Shown: piece by piece, positions 11,112 to 22,518 of the stretch
Numbering within the stretch: position 1 is the stretch's first letter
How the letters are laid out: each line of letters begins with the position of its first letter
Assembly: GCA_019426215.1 (NCBI GenBank)
Contig: CM033396.1
Coordinates: forward strand, 22,769,101 to 22,833,100
DNA from: Buddleja alternifolia
Taxonomy: Eukaryota > Streptophyta > Magnoliopsida > Lamiales > Scrophulariaceae
DNA: 64,000 nt
Reading direction: 5' to 3'
Program-made: the position numbers and the translations under genes
The notes under the pieces: model-generated
What the model was told of the DNA's origin: nothing
The model's database searches: none
What the model saw: only the letters and a program-made list of their open reading frames with translations

Positions 11112-11158
11112 AGTCGAGCTAATGATTATAAACAAGCGCTTATTGGGAGGCAACCCAA
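11112..11158 (+). other. Double hairpin downstream of ORF (Ath-2 copy)
   Basis: Hairpin 1 (11112-11127): AGTCG, loop AGCTAA, TGATT, pairing with G-U wobbles. Hairpin 2 (11143-11158): TTGGG, loop AGGCAA, CCCAA. Between them is AAGCGCTT. It starts 12 bases after the ORF stop, as in the other Athila elements. Confidence 0.65.
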
Positions 11159-11159
11159 G

Positions 11160-12627
11160 TTTCTTTTATTTCTTTCTTTCTTTTCTTTTGTGCCCTCGTT
11201 TTGTTTCCCTCCCCCTTAACTCGTTTTGATATGGTTTCCTTTGAGTTTTCTCTCGTTCAGGTTTTAATCACAGTTTGATCCTGGGATATGAGCCCACCAC
11301 CGTGCTCCCTCCATTTCTCTCCATTTCAGGGTTGTATCGCTTATCCCTCTCACCTTGCATTTATTTCATGAACATTGAGGACAATGTTTAATTTAAGTTT
11401 GGGGGTACAACCTTGTTGATATAGAATTCATGAATTGGTGCACCCTTGCGTGAGAGCATAATGCGTTTGAATATCTCTACTCTCTCGAAGTCAAAGTCCC
11501 TTGTCTGTGGTCAACATGTCATATATTTTGACTTGAAAGCCCTTTTTAGTCATGCTTATGCGAATTATTGCGGTTTTAAAACGTTGAACTTTCAATTTTT
11601 ATGACTATGAAGTGTGTATTAATGTTGTGAAGTCACAAAATGATTTAGGCCATCTTTCATTGTTGTTAGCCTTACATTTTGGCCTTCTCTATATTGCATA
11701 ATCTCTAGACCTTGACTTGAGCCGTATTGATAAGAATGGAGTGTGCTATGCACACTAGAAACCACCATTCGTCTTTCTTTCATAAGCCATGACAACCACC
11801 TTCTAGCCTAAAAGAAAAACAATGTCTTGCACCCAATCAAGAGAGTTTAGAACTTCATATCATTTGACTTGAATATGGGTAGTCACCTTGTTTTGATTTG
11901 AATAAATATGAGTTAGATAGTGATGTTTTGGCTATGTTGGGATTTTTTATGTAAAAAAGGGGATGAAATGAAAACTTGAGCAATGGGCTAAATAGTCGAG
12001 AGAGAGAGATATATATGGGAAAAAAAATTGTGCTCTCGACTAAGCTTGAATCTTGGCACTCAATTGGATCATTTGGCTTGGAATTTTGTGTACAACCCGA
12101 TATGAAAAGAAACAAGTTTGGGGGTTGTAAGTTGAAAGGCAAAAGAGAGTGAAAAAGGGATAAGTGATAAGTTGTGAAAGTTTTTGTAGTCTATTTGCGA
12201 ATTTAGATCGATGATTTTGAGTATAGGCTCTCTTGACTTAGTCACTTTATCCATATTTTCCAATCCTAGCCATCACCTAGCCTTACGTTACAAGCCGGAA
12301 GACCTTTTGATTGTGACTTTTGCACTTTATACACACCGATAGGTTAACGAATGTTGAATTGTTTCAATGCCTTTACTTTCCAATTGGTTTGCATAATCTT
12401 TTCTAAAGTGTGCTCTTGACATGAATATGGATGTGGGAGTTCATGATATAGGGATGGAAACTAAGATTTTGTGAGGTTTTCAAATTGTTGAATGTTCAAA
12501 GCATCGTGTAGCTTTTCATAATCGTTTTTGAAGGTATAATGCTTGCTCTTATGTCTATGAATTGGCAAATGAAATTTTCAATCTTCATATGTGTGTTTGA
12601 TTGTATTTGATCGAGGACGATCAAAGC
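11160..12627 (+). other. Ath-2 long non-coding 3' region
   Basis: About 1.47 kb without a convincing ORF. It has three AAGTTTGGGGG-type purine tracts (about 11395, 12110 and 12630); only the last abuts the LTR. Parts match, in reverse, the Ath-3 region 26820-28080, including the segment near 12250-12310. Confidence 0.75.
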
Positions 12628-12642
12628 TAAGTTTGGGGGTAG
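12628..12642 (+). other. Ath-2 polypurine tract
   Basis: TAAGTTTGGGGGTAG directly before the LTR start TGATATATG at 12644. Confidence 0.85.
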
Positions 12643-12643
12643 T

Positions 12644-14195
12644 TGATATATGTTATTTTTACACTAGTTTTCCCCCGTTTATCGACTTAGTTTTGAATGT
12701 TTCCTTGATAATTTGATCACATATGATATTTTGACCCTTGTTTTCTCATATTTTATAGAATAACATAACATTTGGAGGAAAAGAACAAGGATTGAAGGTA
12801 AATCATGCATAAAGATACAAACTGTCTGCACAGTGATAGAGTTTATTGAATAGAATTCTCTACCCATGTCCAAATTACACACTTGATTTACCAATGGAAA
12901 GATAAGAGGTAAAGGTACATTTCTTATGTTGAAGACAAAGATCAGATATGTAGGGAAGGAGGTGAAAACGTCATCGGAAGAGACGTCTTACGATGGAGTT
13001 TTCTCATTCAGTGACTTGTGAGACAATTTTATCATCTTTAACGTTTGATTTAGGCCCTAGTGTCTTCTGGAGAGTTGTAGATATTTGTTTTAGGATTCTA
13101 CAGAAACTTGAATCAGTGAATTCCGACATCGGTAGAGAAAATTATGCGAAGTTTACCAAAACTGGCTGGAGCAGCAGGGGACGAACGCCGAGGCGTTCAT
13201 CCACGAACGCCGCGGCGTTCACATGCAGTAGCCAACACTGAGGCATTCAACAAGCGAACGCTGCGGCGTTCGCGGCAGCGGGTTGGCCTTTAAATACCCC
13301 TTTTAGCCATTTTTTTACCAAAAACTCACCTTGGATAGCAGCTGCCACACGAAAATAGAGAGAGAGGGAGCTTAGAAGAGAAGATTGAAGGTCAAAACAT
13401 GGAGAATTCAACAAGGAATCCACATCTCTACAAGAATTAGGGAGTTTTTACATATTTGTTTCTTGAATTTGTTCAAATTTCCTATGACTTGTATGATTTA
13501 TATTTGCACTTTTGACATGAATATGAGCTAAACTTGTTTGATTGAGGCCATGGATAGACCATTTATGTTATTTTGATTGTTGTTTTGTTGGTGTTTATTG
13601 GATTAATTTTGGTTTTAGCTATGTATTCAATATTTGATCTCAATGCTACATTTGCTTGATCACCAAGTGTTTGATAAAATGCCTAGGTTAGAGATCGAGA
13701 GATAATAACCTAGGGAAGATATAAACATTGAATACCCTATAGTTAAACCGACTAGAGATACATTCGGTTTCTTTAGGTGGCTTTCCATTCACGTGGGGAA
13801 TTCCTAGACCTTAAATGCATCCTCGTTAATCGGGTTTTCATATAGAGATATATAGGAAATCGTTACCAAGGGTAGGGTTGCTATGCCAAGAGATTGGGTG
13901 GTACGTACGTTAGGGAATTTCATCTTAGCTAAATCAATCTAATAATCTAATAGAACCTAAATCACAATCAAAATGCATAATTGGTTGAACCATGTGCCTT
14001 GATCGCTTCTCTCTATTGTTTCCTCCCTTTATTTGGTGTGACGTTGCCTTAGTTTATTTTCTAGTATTTATTAATTAGTTAATCAACCTTTCTATCGACC
14101 GATTTAACTTAGAATTGAGTAATATAGTAGTCTTGGTACTTAGATTATAGTTGTCCTTGGGGATACGATAACCCCGGACTTAGAAATCCACTTTC
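12644..14195 (+). repeat. Ath-2 3' LTR, truncated at its 3' end
   Basis: Starts TGATATATG after the polypurine tract. The tail (GGGGATACGATAACCCCGGACTT) parallels the end of the Ath-3 LTR, but stops at about 14195, some 60 bases before the expected CA end. It is joined there to a minus-strand Athila protease remnant, which marks a deletion junction. Confidence 0.8.
13183..13298 (+). promoter_or_regulatory. Ath-2 LTR promoter: four GAACGCCGCGGCGTTC palindromes before a TATA-like box
   Basis: Copies at 13183-13198, 13205-13220, 13233-13248 (degenerate) and 13254-13272, followed by TTTAAATACCCC at 13289-13300. The consensus GAACGCCGCGGCGTTC is a perfect 16-bp palindrome. The same consensus occurs in the same place in the Ath-3 LTR. 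Confidence 0.65.
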
Positions 14196-14578
14196 TAGGA
14201 TCAGTGGGATATCAGAGGCTTCCTCCATTTCAAGAACCACAAAGTCAACTGGAAAGTAGAACTTGTCGACTTTAACTATGACGTCTTCGATCAGTGCAAT
14301 GGGATTCTTGACAGATTTATCTGCAAGCTACAACCGCATAGTTGTGGATTTTGTCTCTTCGAGGAACTTCTGAAAGAGTACATAAGGCATCAAATTGATC
14401 CTGGCCCTGGAATCACAAATAACTCTTTCGAACTTCATATCCCCAATAGTGCATGGAATGGATAGACTACTCGGATCCTTGCATTTTTTTGGCATATTGT
14501 TCATCACAGCCGCTGAACATGCTTTGGTTAGGCAGACAGTACCCACTTCTGTTTGTTTGATAGAATTTCCTTGAAAAT
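14196..14578 (-). pseudogene. Ath-4 protease remnant
   Basis: Minus-strand fragment of an Athila gag-pro gene. 'KCKDPSSLSIPCTIGDMKFERV' type wording precedes the protease site, which reads 'CDSRARINLMP' instead of D-S/L-G-A-S, so the catalytic loop is destroyed. There is a TAG stop at about 14330, then more protease sequence up to the deletion junction. At 14578 it is interrupted by Cop-A. The gene continues in the same direction at 34896-36567, with the coding sense consistent across the 20-kb insertion. Confidence 0.82.
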
Positions 14579-16116
14579 TGTTAGGAATTTCATGTTAGAT
14601 GTTTTGATGATGACAATTAGGACTTTGTGTTAGACCCCAAAATATGTAAGTTTGATTTTAGTAGAAAATTTGTATAAGCTTTGAAGCGTTAGTTTTGTAA
14701 TAGGCTTATTAGGCTTTGTTTTATTTTACTTTAGATTGTTAGGTTAAGTAGTCTTAGGCTGAGCGCCTGATAATTTCTGAGTGAGTTTATCAGTGGCAAA
14801 GTTCGAAGACTCAAGCGCCTGATTTCTGAAAGAAGATAAAAGTTTCCAAGCGTCCAATTGACCAGCTACATCAAGCGTTTCCTTATGGGACAGAAGTAAT
14901 TTCACCTGAATTTATTTCTAAGTCCAGAAGGAGTTTAATGCAAATATTCTCAAAGCATTAAGTACCAACGGGTATTTAATTCAAATGCATTAAATGCTGA
15001 TAAGAGCATTAAATGTGATAAGCACTTTCAGACGTATGGAGAAGCCACCCTATTGGACTGTCAACTATCTCAGACTGCAGCACCCACTTTTGTGCAGCAG
15101 ATTTTCAGGAAAAAGGACAAAAGTTGTTCACTCGCGGAAGTGAGAGACACGCGCCTGTGCATGGGTCAAACGGACACTTTCTCCAAGAATGCCTATAAAT
15201 AGGACTTCAACAACAAGCCAAACACAACAATTAATCTTCAAGTCGAATTGCTGTTGCATTGAAGTCTCATTCCTTAAACTCTCAGAAAAGCCAGAATATT
15301 CAAGAAAACATTCCCTTTGCTTTTCTTCAATCCTGAGACAGTCAACAAATATCTCAAACATTCTTTTCGAAGAAACCACTTTCCTACTGAGATATTTCCA
15401 AGTTGTTTGAACTTCATCAAAATCAAACAAACCGTTTTAGAAAAACCCATCCAAGCCTCGCGATCTGTGTGAAGTCGAAGTTGGATACTTGCATCATTTC
15501 TGGGTGAAAGAAGCAAGGAGATTGAAGTGATTTGGAGCAGAAATCTGTGTGATCAAGGAGCTCAAGTCATCGACATCTATCTCTCCCTATTGTGTAGAAG
15601 ATTCTGTGTGATTCTTTGAGAATCACTTTAGTGGATTGCCTCCAAGTGTTCAAGGAGAAGAAGGACGTAGTTGGGATTACATCACCCAACGAACCTTACA
15701 AATATTGTGTTATTTACTTTTCAGTCAATTCTTTCATATCATATCATTGCATAAATTGATTAAGTAAAACACAATCAAACGCTAAGCAACTAAGAAACTT
15801 CTGGTGATGCTAAAGCTTTCAAAAGAAGACTAGAAAAATCATTCCGCTGTGCTAACACTGATTAAAGAACTGAACGCTTAAACCCACTTGGTTAAAGTAT
15901 TCAAATCTTGAAGTCTAAGTTAACTCTCTAAAAACAGTCTTCATCAGACGCTTAACCTAAGCGTCTATATTTCTAAGTAAACGCTCAGTCAAGCGTTCAC
16001 ATTTCAAGCGTCCAAAACCATTTTATTACGAAACCTTTTTGAAGTCAAAAAAGACTTCAGGGTCTATTCAACCCCCCCCCCTTCTAGACCCTTTCGTATG
16101 CCACTTGGGACCAACA
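14579..16116 (+). repeat. Cop-A 5' LTR
   Basis: TGTTAGGAATTT to GGGACCAACA. It has a TATA box at about 15192-15203 (CCTATAAATAG) and a C-homopolymer near 16071. About a dozen AAGCGYY-type motifs lie in two clusters (14685-14880 upstream of the TATA box, and 15775-16015). Confidence 0.95.
15192..15203 (+). promoter_or_regulatory. Cop-A LTR TATA box
   Basis: CCTATAAATAGG, a near-consensus plant TATA box, conserved in both Cop-A LTRs and in Cop-B (minus strand 54748-54758). Confidence 0.75.
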
Positions 16117-16118
16117 AG

Positions 16119-16134
16119 TGGTATTAGAGAGGTT
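16119..16134 (+). other. Cop-A primer-binding site (tRNA-iMet)
   Basis: TGGTATTAGAGAGG, two bases after the LTR end. One base differs from the usual TGGTATCAGAG, which Cop-B retains. Confidence 0.8.
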
Positions 16135-16203
16135 AAAGTTGAGACTTGAAAATCTCCAAGCATAACTGCTTGTTTAGATCCTCTTTTAAAAAAAAAAAAA
16201 ATT

Positions 16204-18411
16204 ATGGCTTTTGCTAAAGGTCCCAAACTGACTGAATCAAATTATGACACATGGAAAGTCAAAGCATTTACATATCTCTGTTCATGTGATGATGACATGT
16301 GCGATATCATTTCAGATGGGCCAATCAAAATATATAAAGTTATCACGAGAGCGCTTGGAGCCACAGAAGAAACTCTAGACGGTTACGCTGACAAACCAAA
16401 ACAAGAATGGTCTCCAGACGAGCGCCGAAGAGCAAATTTGGACAATGTCGGACGAAATGCTCGGTATAGAGCTATCGGTGACAATGATAATCTTTTCAAC
16501 AAGATTAAGTCATGTAAAACAACTAAGGAAATCTGGGATAAGTTAGCCATGATTTGTGGTGCCTCAGCTCAGATTAAAGAGAACAAACTTTCCATTGCCA
16601 AGGAAAAGTTTAATGGATTTAAGATGCTACCCAATGAAACGTTAGAACAATTGGATATAAGATTTACAGCTTTAGTTACAGAACTTACATCGTTGGGAAT
16701 GGATTTACAAAACCGAGAAATGGTGGTCAAAATCTTTAGAAGCTTACCAAGTAAATTCTTGATGAAGACAACCGCTATGAGAGAATCAAATATGCTGGAT
16801 CTTCTAACTCCAGAAGACGCCTTTTCAGAACTAAAAGCATTTGAGTTCGAGTTGAATTCTGCCAGTGATATTGTGAGTAGTCCAGTGATTGAATCTGGAG
16901 CGTTTATTACATCAATCAAGGGCAAATCGGGTAATAAAGGAAAGAATTCAGATATCAATGAGGAAGAAGAGTTGGCTTTGCTGAATAGATTCAGGAAGTT
17001 CTTGAGATATGAAAAGAAAGGAAAAGGTATCAATAATCAAGGACAAAGTTCATATCAAGCGCCCACTCCAGTACAACAACAGTACCAAGCGCCTCAGTAT
17101 TCTGGTCCTTCACCCCAAGCGCCTGTTCAATATCAAGCGTCTACTCAAAATCTCTCAGCACCCGTGGTCTCAAAGCCACACACTGCAAGGTTATCAAATG
17201 AACAAAAGATGAAAACTAATCTTTGTTATAATTGCAGGAAACCAGGGCACTACCAGGTAAATTGCCCTTATCCAAATGTATCCAAGCCCTCAAGGCAGGA
17301 TTATGTGGATAGAAACCAATTCAGAAGCAACCTTCGTCAACAAGGTTTGCTAGCGGAATCAGAACCAGCGTCCGCACCTGAAGATTTGGAGTCTTCAGAA
17401 GAGAGCAGTGATGATGATGAGCTAGTGGATGATTCAGCGCTTATTTGTCTCATGGCTAGAGATGATGAAGCATCTCCTGAGGTGAACACTGAATTATCTA
17501 TTCCTCTCTCTTATGAAGAACTACTTGACAAAGTCAAAGAATACTATAAAGATTGTCAAGATGCCAACAAAGTATATCAAACTCACTACAATATTATCTC
17601 ATCGCTTACAAGTGATAAAGTAACGCTCAAAGCAAAGTTGAAAATTCAGCAACAATGCATTGAGAAGAACCAATCGCTTGAAAGTGAGATTACCCAATTG
17701 AAAAGTGATCTTGATATAATAGTCAAGAGAGAAGCTTAGCTGATGGCTAGACTTGCCAAGTCAGAACAACTCGTCTCATCGTTGTCCAAAGCATCCAGAA
17801 AGCTCGACAATGTGACTGAAATAACAAGGTTATTTGGAGAAAAGACCGGTTTAGGATGCAATAAATTCGGTAAACAACCAAACAAACCTAATGTTATGGC
17901 AAACAACAAAGGAAAGGGTGTTTTCTTTGTTGAGAAAGGTTCACAAGGTCAAAAACAAAATGAACCAAGCGAAAAAGGTACGAGGCCAAATGAGAAATCC
18001 AAAGCTGACTCAGGCAAGGGAAAGGCGAAAGCAAATGATTCACAAAGAAAGATTCATCCAAACGCTCAAAAGGCCAAGGGTAAACCTAACCACTGTGAAT
18101 CAAGCGCTAAGTGTCCAGCACCAAAAGTGCAACCCAAGCCAGCGCCAAGGAAATACCAGCGTCAATATCCACAAAGATCTGGATCATATTATCGCTACTA
18201 TGATGATTATGATTATGACTATGATTATGATTGTTATTATAATCAAGGATATTATTACACACCCAAAAAGCACACACAACACAATGTGAAACCCAAAAAG
18301 GCCAATATTCCTACAATGAAGACTAGGCAAATATGGGTTCCTAAAGTTCTAATTCAAACTGACAATGTTACTAATGTTAAAGGACTCAAGCAACAATGGG
18401 TACCTAAATAG
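16204..18411 (+). pseudogene. gag: Cop-A gag (in-frame stop at 17737)
   Basis: The ATG at 16204 follows an A-rich leader. UBN2-type Gag core from 'YDTWKVKAFTYLCS' to about residue 220. Then come a Gln/Pro linker, a CCHC knuckle 'CYNCRKPGHYQVNC' at about residue 340, and an acidic Ser/Asp stretch. A coiled-coil-like region follows, then a Lys-rich tail and a Tyr/Asp-rich run (18190-18250). TAG at 17737-17739 breaks the frame; the same codon is GAT in Cop-B, and translation remains open in the same frame from 17740 to 18411. The second stop at 18409 (TAG) is conserved in Cop-B and is not decay (see the 18400-18438 entry). Confidence 0.9.
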
Positions 18412-18438
18412 AAATAGAACTTCCCTTCTTGAGTGCAG
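18400..18438 (+). other. Stop-containing segment between gag and pol (Cop-A copy)
   Basis: 39 nt starting GTACCTAAATAG and ending GAGTGCAG. It is flanked by the direct repeat GGTACCTA at both borders and has a 5' GT and 3' AG. It holds the gag stop plus further in-frame stops. The Cop-B counterpart (51499-51536) is 38 nt. In both copies the reading frame on either side of the segment is the same, which is not true of the sequence as written in Cop-B. Confidence 0.55.
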
Positions 18439-21400
18439 GTACCTAGAGCTAGAGTCGATACATCTGTTTGGTACTTCGATAGTGGATCGTCAAGGCACAT
18501 GACTGGTTCCAAGGATCTTCTGATCAACTATCGAGCTGCCAATGGTCCTCAGGTTGTATTTGGTGACAACTCCAAAGGTAAAACCAAAGGTATAGGTACT
18601 GTGCATAGGGGTAACATCATGATAAGTGATGTTTACTATGTTGAGGGTCTAAAGCACAATTTATTAAGCATAAGTCAATTTTGTAATAAAGGTTTTGAAG
18701 TCATATTCTCAAATGACTGTTGCTATATAAATGATGCTAAGACTAAGTCTACTAAATTGAAAGGAAAAAGAACTAACAACGTATATTTGGTAGATTGGGG
18801 TTCAACACTTGATAACAACCCAACATGCTTTGTTGCTAAAAATGAATCTAAAAAGGGTTGGTTATGGCATAAAAAAATGAACCACCTCAACTTTAAAACA
18901 ATCTATCAGCTTATAAGTCAAAATCTTGTAGAGGGATTACCAAATGGACCATTTCACAAGGATCGCCTTTGTGACGCTTGTCAAATGGGTAAACAAGTTA
19001 AGTCATCGTTCAAGAGAAAACCTCATCTATCTACCTCTAGAATACTTGAACTACTTCACATGGATCTGTTTGGACTTGTTGAAACAACCATTGTAAGTGG
19101 TAAAAAGTATACTTTGGTGATAGTAGATGATTTCTCTCGATTTACTTGGGTGGAATTTCTGTCATCCAAAGGTGAAACATGTGACAAGTTAACAACGCTT
19201 ATTCGACAACTTCAAACATTGAAAGATCTTAAAGTTGCAAGAATAAGAAGTGATCACGGTACTGAGTTTTCTAACAAGATTGTTGAGAAGTTTTGTGCAG
19301 AAAATGAAATACATCATGAGTATTCAGCTCCCAGAACTCCCCAACAGAATGGTGTTGCTGAGCGCCGGAACAGAACACTAAAGGAAGCCGCTAGGACAAT
19401 GTTAGCAGAATCCAAGCTTGCTCCTAGATTTTGGGCCGAAGCGATCAACACTGCGTGTTACACTCAAAACCGTTGCATGATCAACAAGCAGCATGGGAAA
19501 ACTCCATATGAACTATGGAAGGGACGTAAGCCAGATGTCTCATATTTTCACGTCTTTGGTTCTAAGTGCTTTATTCATAATAATGGATCCCAAAGCCTAA
19601 AGACATTTGATCCTAAAGCGGATGAGGGAATCTTTCTAGGCTACGCCAAGAATGGGAAGAATTTTCGCATCCTAAACAAGGGCAAATCGAAGGTTGAGGA
19701 ATCTATTCATGTTGTTTTTGATGATGCTAACCAAGAACCGAGTAAGGTTCATATAAATGATGTAGGAATTGAAGATCTTTGTCATCAAGCGTCTAAGATT
19801 ACTATTGATGAAGATACTGACGATGACGATGAGATCTCAGTGCCACCTCCTAAGATTACTCGTGAGATTACTCTCGATAATTATATAAGAAATGCTGATG
19901 ATCATGAATAGAGTGATCATCAAGAGCAAACAAGGAATTTTGAATTTGAAGCGCCTACGCAAGAAGGTAGTCAAGCGTCTGATCCCCAAGTGCCTGTTCA
20001 ATCTCTTAACCCCTTCCAACCAGATAGACTATGGCTGCGAGATCATCCACCAGAGCAAATTATTGGAGATATTGGAGCGCCTGTTAGAACTAAAGCCGCT
20101 ACATTCAATGAGGCTATGTTCGCAAGCTTTTTATCTCAGATGGAACCTAAGAAAGTGGATGAAGCGCTAAGTGATCCAAGTTGGATTGAAGCCATGCAAG
20201 AAGAACTTAATCAATTTGAGCGTAGTAAGGTTTGGACACTAGTACCAAGACCAACTCACCAAGGAGTCATTGGAACTAGATGGGTTTATAGAAACAAGAT
20301 GGATGAGAATGGCATTGTAATAAGAAACAAGGCCAGACTCGTAGTTCAAGGATATTGCCAAGAAGAGGGCATTGACTTTGATGAGACATACGCTCTCGTC
20401 GCCCGTCTTGAAGCAATCCGCATGTTTCTAGCGTATGCAGCATTTAACAAGTTTACAGTGTATCAAATGGACGTGAAGAGTGTCTTCCTGAATGGTAAAC
20501 TCCAAGAAGAAGTATATGTGGAGCAACCACCGGGATTCTTCAACTACCATGGTAAAGGTATGGTGTACAAGCTAGATAAAGCACTTTATGGGCTTAAGCA
20601 AGCACCTCGAGCATGGTATGACACTCTCTCTATCTTTCTTATTGGTAAAGGCTTTTCAAAAGGCAGTGTCGATACAACGTTATTTAAAATTACCAATAAT
20701 GAAGATATTCTCTTAGTCCAAATTTATGTTGATGATATCATATTTGGCTCTACTAACAAGCGTCTGTGTGAGAAATTTTCGAAAATGATGCAAGAACAAT
20801 TTGAAATGAGCATGATGGGTGAGTTAACTTTCTTCTTAGGATTACAAGTTAAACAACTCCCTAATGGAATATTTATTAACCAAGCTAAATATACGAGAGA
20901 CATGATTAAGAAATTTGGTATGGAAAATACATCATATTCAAAAATTCCAATGAGCCAAACGCTTAAGTTAGACAAAGTTGAAAGTGGAAAGAAAGTTGAT
21001 ATCACTAATTATAGAGGTATCATTGGATCACTTCTTTATCTTACTGCCAGTAGACCTGATATCATGTTTTCGGTATGCATGTGTGCACGATTTCAAGCTG
21101 ATCCTAAAGAGTCACACTTAATTGCTGCCAAGAAAATCCTTAAATACCTAAAAGGCACACAAAATGTGGGCTTATGGTATCCTAGGGATTCTCCTTTTGA
21201 ACTAATCGGTTACTCAGATGCAGATTTTGCAGGTTGCAAAATAGATCGTAAAAGTACTAGTGGTACTTGTCAATTTCTAGGTGATAGGTTAGTTTCATGG
21301 CATAGCAAGAAACAACAATCCATAGCTACCTCCACAGCCGAAGCTGAGTATGTAGCTGCAGGAAGTTGTTGTGCACAAGTTTTATGGATGAGGCAACAAC

Positions 21401-21672
21401 TTAGAGATTATGGAACAATCCTAGGTCCAACCCCCATTCATTGTGAAACCCAAAGCGCTCTAGCCATGACTCAAAACCCTGTTCTTCATTCAAGAACCAA
21501 ACACATTGACATTAGATACCATTTCCTTCGTGACCATGTTCAAAAGAAAGATATCTCCATGCATTTTATTGGAACTGACAAACAATTGACAGATATCTTC
21601 ACCAAAGCGCTCAACGAACAACGCTTTCTCACTTTGAGAAGTGAACTAGGTATGATTGATTTAAACGCCTAA
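18433..21672 (+). pseudogene. pol: Cop-A pol: protease, integrase, RT, RNase H (stop at 19909)
   Basis: Protease motif '[13 protein letters not shown]' (catalytic Asp at 18478). Integrase has the HHCC zinc site ('WLWHKKMNHLN' to 'CDACQMGKQ') and the DDE acids in 'HMDLFG', 'RSDHGTEF' and '[13 protein letters not shown]'. RT contains 'YVDDI' near 20728. RNase H has 'YSDADFAG' and '[11 protein letters not shown]', and the frame ends 'GMIDLNA'. TAG at 19909-19911 replaces a Lys codon seen in Cop-B, between integrase and RT. RT also has Pro-to-Leu and Ala-to-Val changes (near 20395 and 20480) relative to Cop-B. Enzymes act in the cytoplasmic particle and, for integrase, in the nucleus. Confidence 0.93.
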
Positions 21673-22518
21673 TCATCAAGCATCATACTTTATTAGACAT
21701 ACAATTTAGGGGGAATCCACTTGGTTTATGTCTAAAAGTTTTCTTTGCAAAACAAAACAAATGGTACAATTTATCAAATTTAGGGGGAACCTTAAAATTA
21801 TACTTAAACATAACTAAGCGTCAATGATCAAAAACTTTCAGATGCATGATCATCAACGCTCAGTATTCTTTTTTGTAATATGTTGGATGCTAAACCATAA
21901 AAGTAATTTAGCTTTATACGTCCATATTGTCTCCAATAAGTGGTATTAAGCGTTGAAACTATTCCATTCAACACTTAATATAAAAATGATTTTAAAAAAA
22001 AAATATCATGCATAAAGCCTTTTTACACGCTTCTTGAAGTAGTGGATAGACTCAACAGTCTATTGTGTACTCTGTCCACACACTTCTATCACATCAAACT
22101 GGCGGGTAATCAAAAACTTTTTTCAAAATGACGGTTCAGAGATAGGACGTGTTTGTGTACTTGTCAATGTACAAACGGGCGCGTGCGTTACACTCTGAAA
22201 ATGCCAAACGTTTTTAAAACTTTAACTCGGATGTCAAATCTTTATATGAGAATTACCAAATCTAACTTCTCTCTATTACACAAAACTCGCGTCCGCAGTT
22301 AATGAATTCATGGTTGAGATTAAAACTCTTTACACGTGTGTCAATCCTACCGAGATAAGAGAACACAAGTTTCAAAAATTAACCTCTGTCATTTAAAACA
22401 CAATTTGCAGAAAATTCATTTACTCATACTCAAAAAAAAAAAAAAAACTTTGCAAATTTACTTTCTCTCTCTCTCAAAAGCAAAAGCAAATCTCAGTTCA
22501 TCTCTTTCACTAAAAAAG
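21673..22518 (+). promoter_or_regulatory. Cop-A region between pol and third ORF: purine tracts and candidate internal promoter
   Basis: Two TTTAGGGGGAA tracts (about 21705-21715 and 21779-21789) resemble the terminal polypurine tract; Cop-B has one. Further on, CTTTATATGAG at about 22237-22247 is a TATA-like box shared with Cop-B, followed by a CT-rich leader (about 22460-22485) and ORF3. An upstream CACGTG present in Cop-B is mutated here. A G-box-like ACACGTGT lies at about 22333. Confidence 0.5.

Larger units (their letters stand above)
9846..14195 (+). mobile_element. Ath-2: RT-less Athila-related LTR element (5' LTR outside window, 3' LTR truncated)
   Basis: Plus-strand element cut by Ath-1 within its primer site. 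What remains is the primer-site tail, a short leader, two overlapping gag-like frames, the double hairpin, a 1.5-kb non-coding region, a polypurine tract and a 3' LTR ending at about 14195. No protease, RT, RNase H or integrase is present, so it would be mobilised only by proteins from a relative. Its 3' non-coding region resembles that of Ath-3 (for example 11720-11750 against 27415-27440). Confidence 0.8.

Noticed and set aside
15189..15410. Small ORFs in the Copia LTRs (also 33964-34185, 42240-42479)
   Set aside because: They overlap other frames within the LTR on both strands and have no domain. They recur because LTRs are duplicated.
22336..22518. ATG at 22336 as start of Cop-A ORF3
   Set aside because: The 61-codon extension covers a CT-rich, poly-A leader and is not conserved in Cop-B, whose ATG sits at the equivalent of 22516. 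The upstream opening is accidental after loss of the native ATG.
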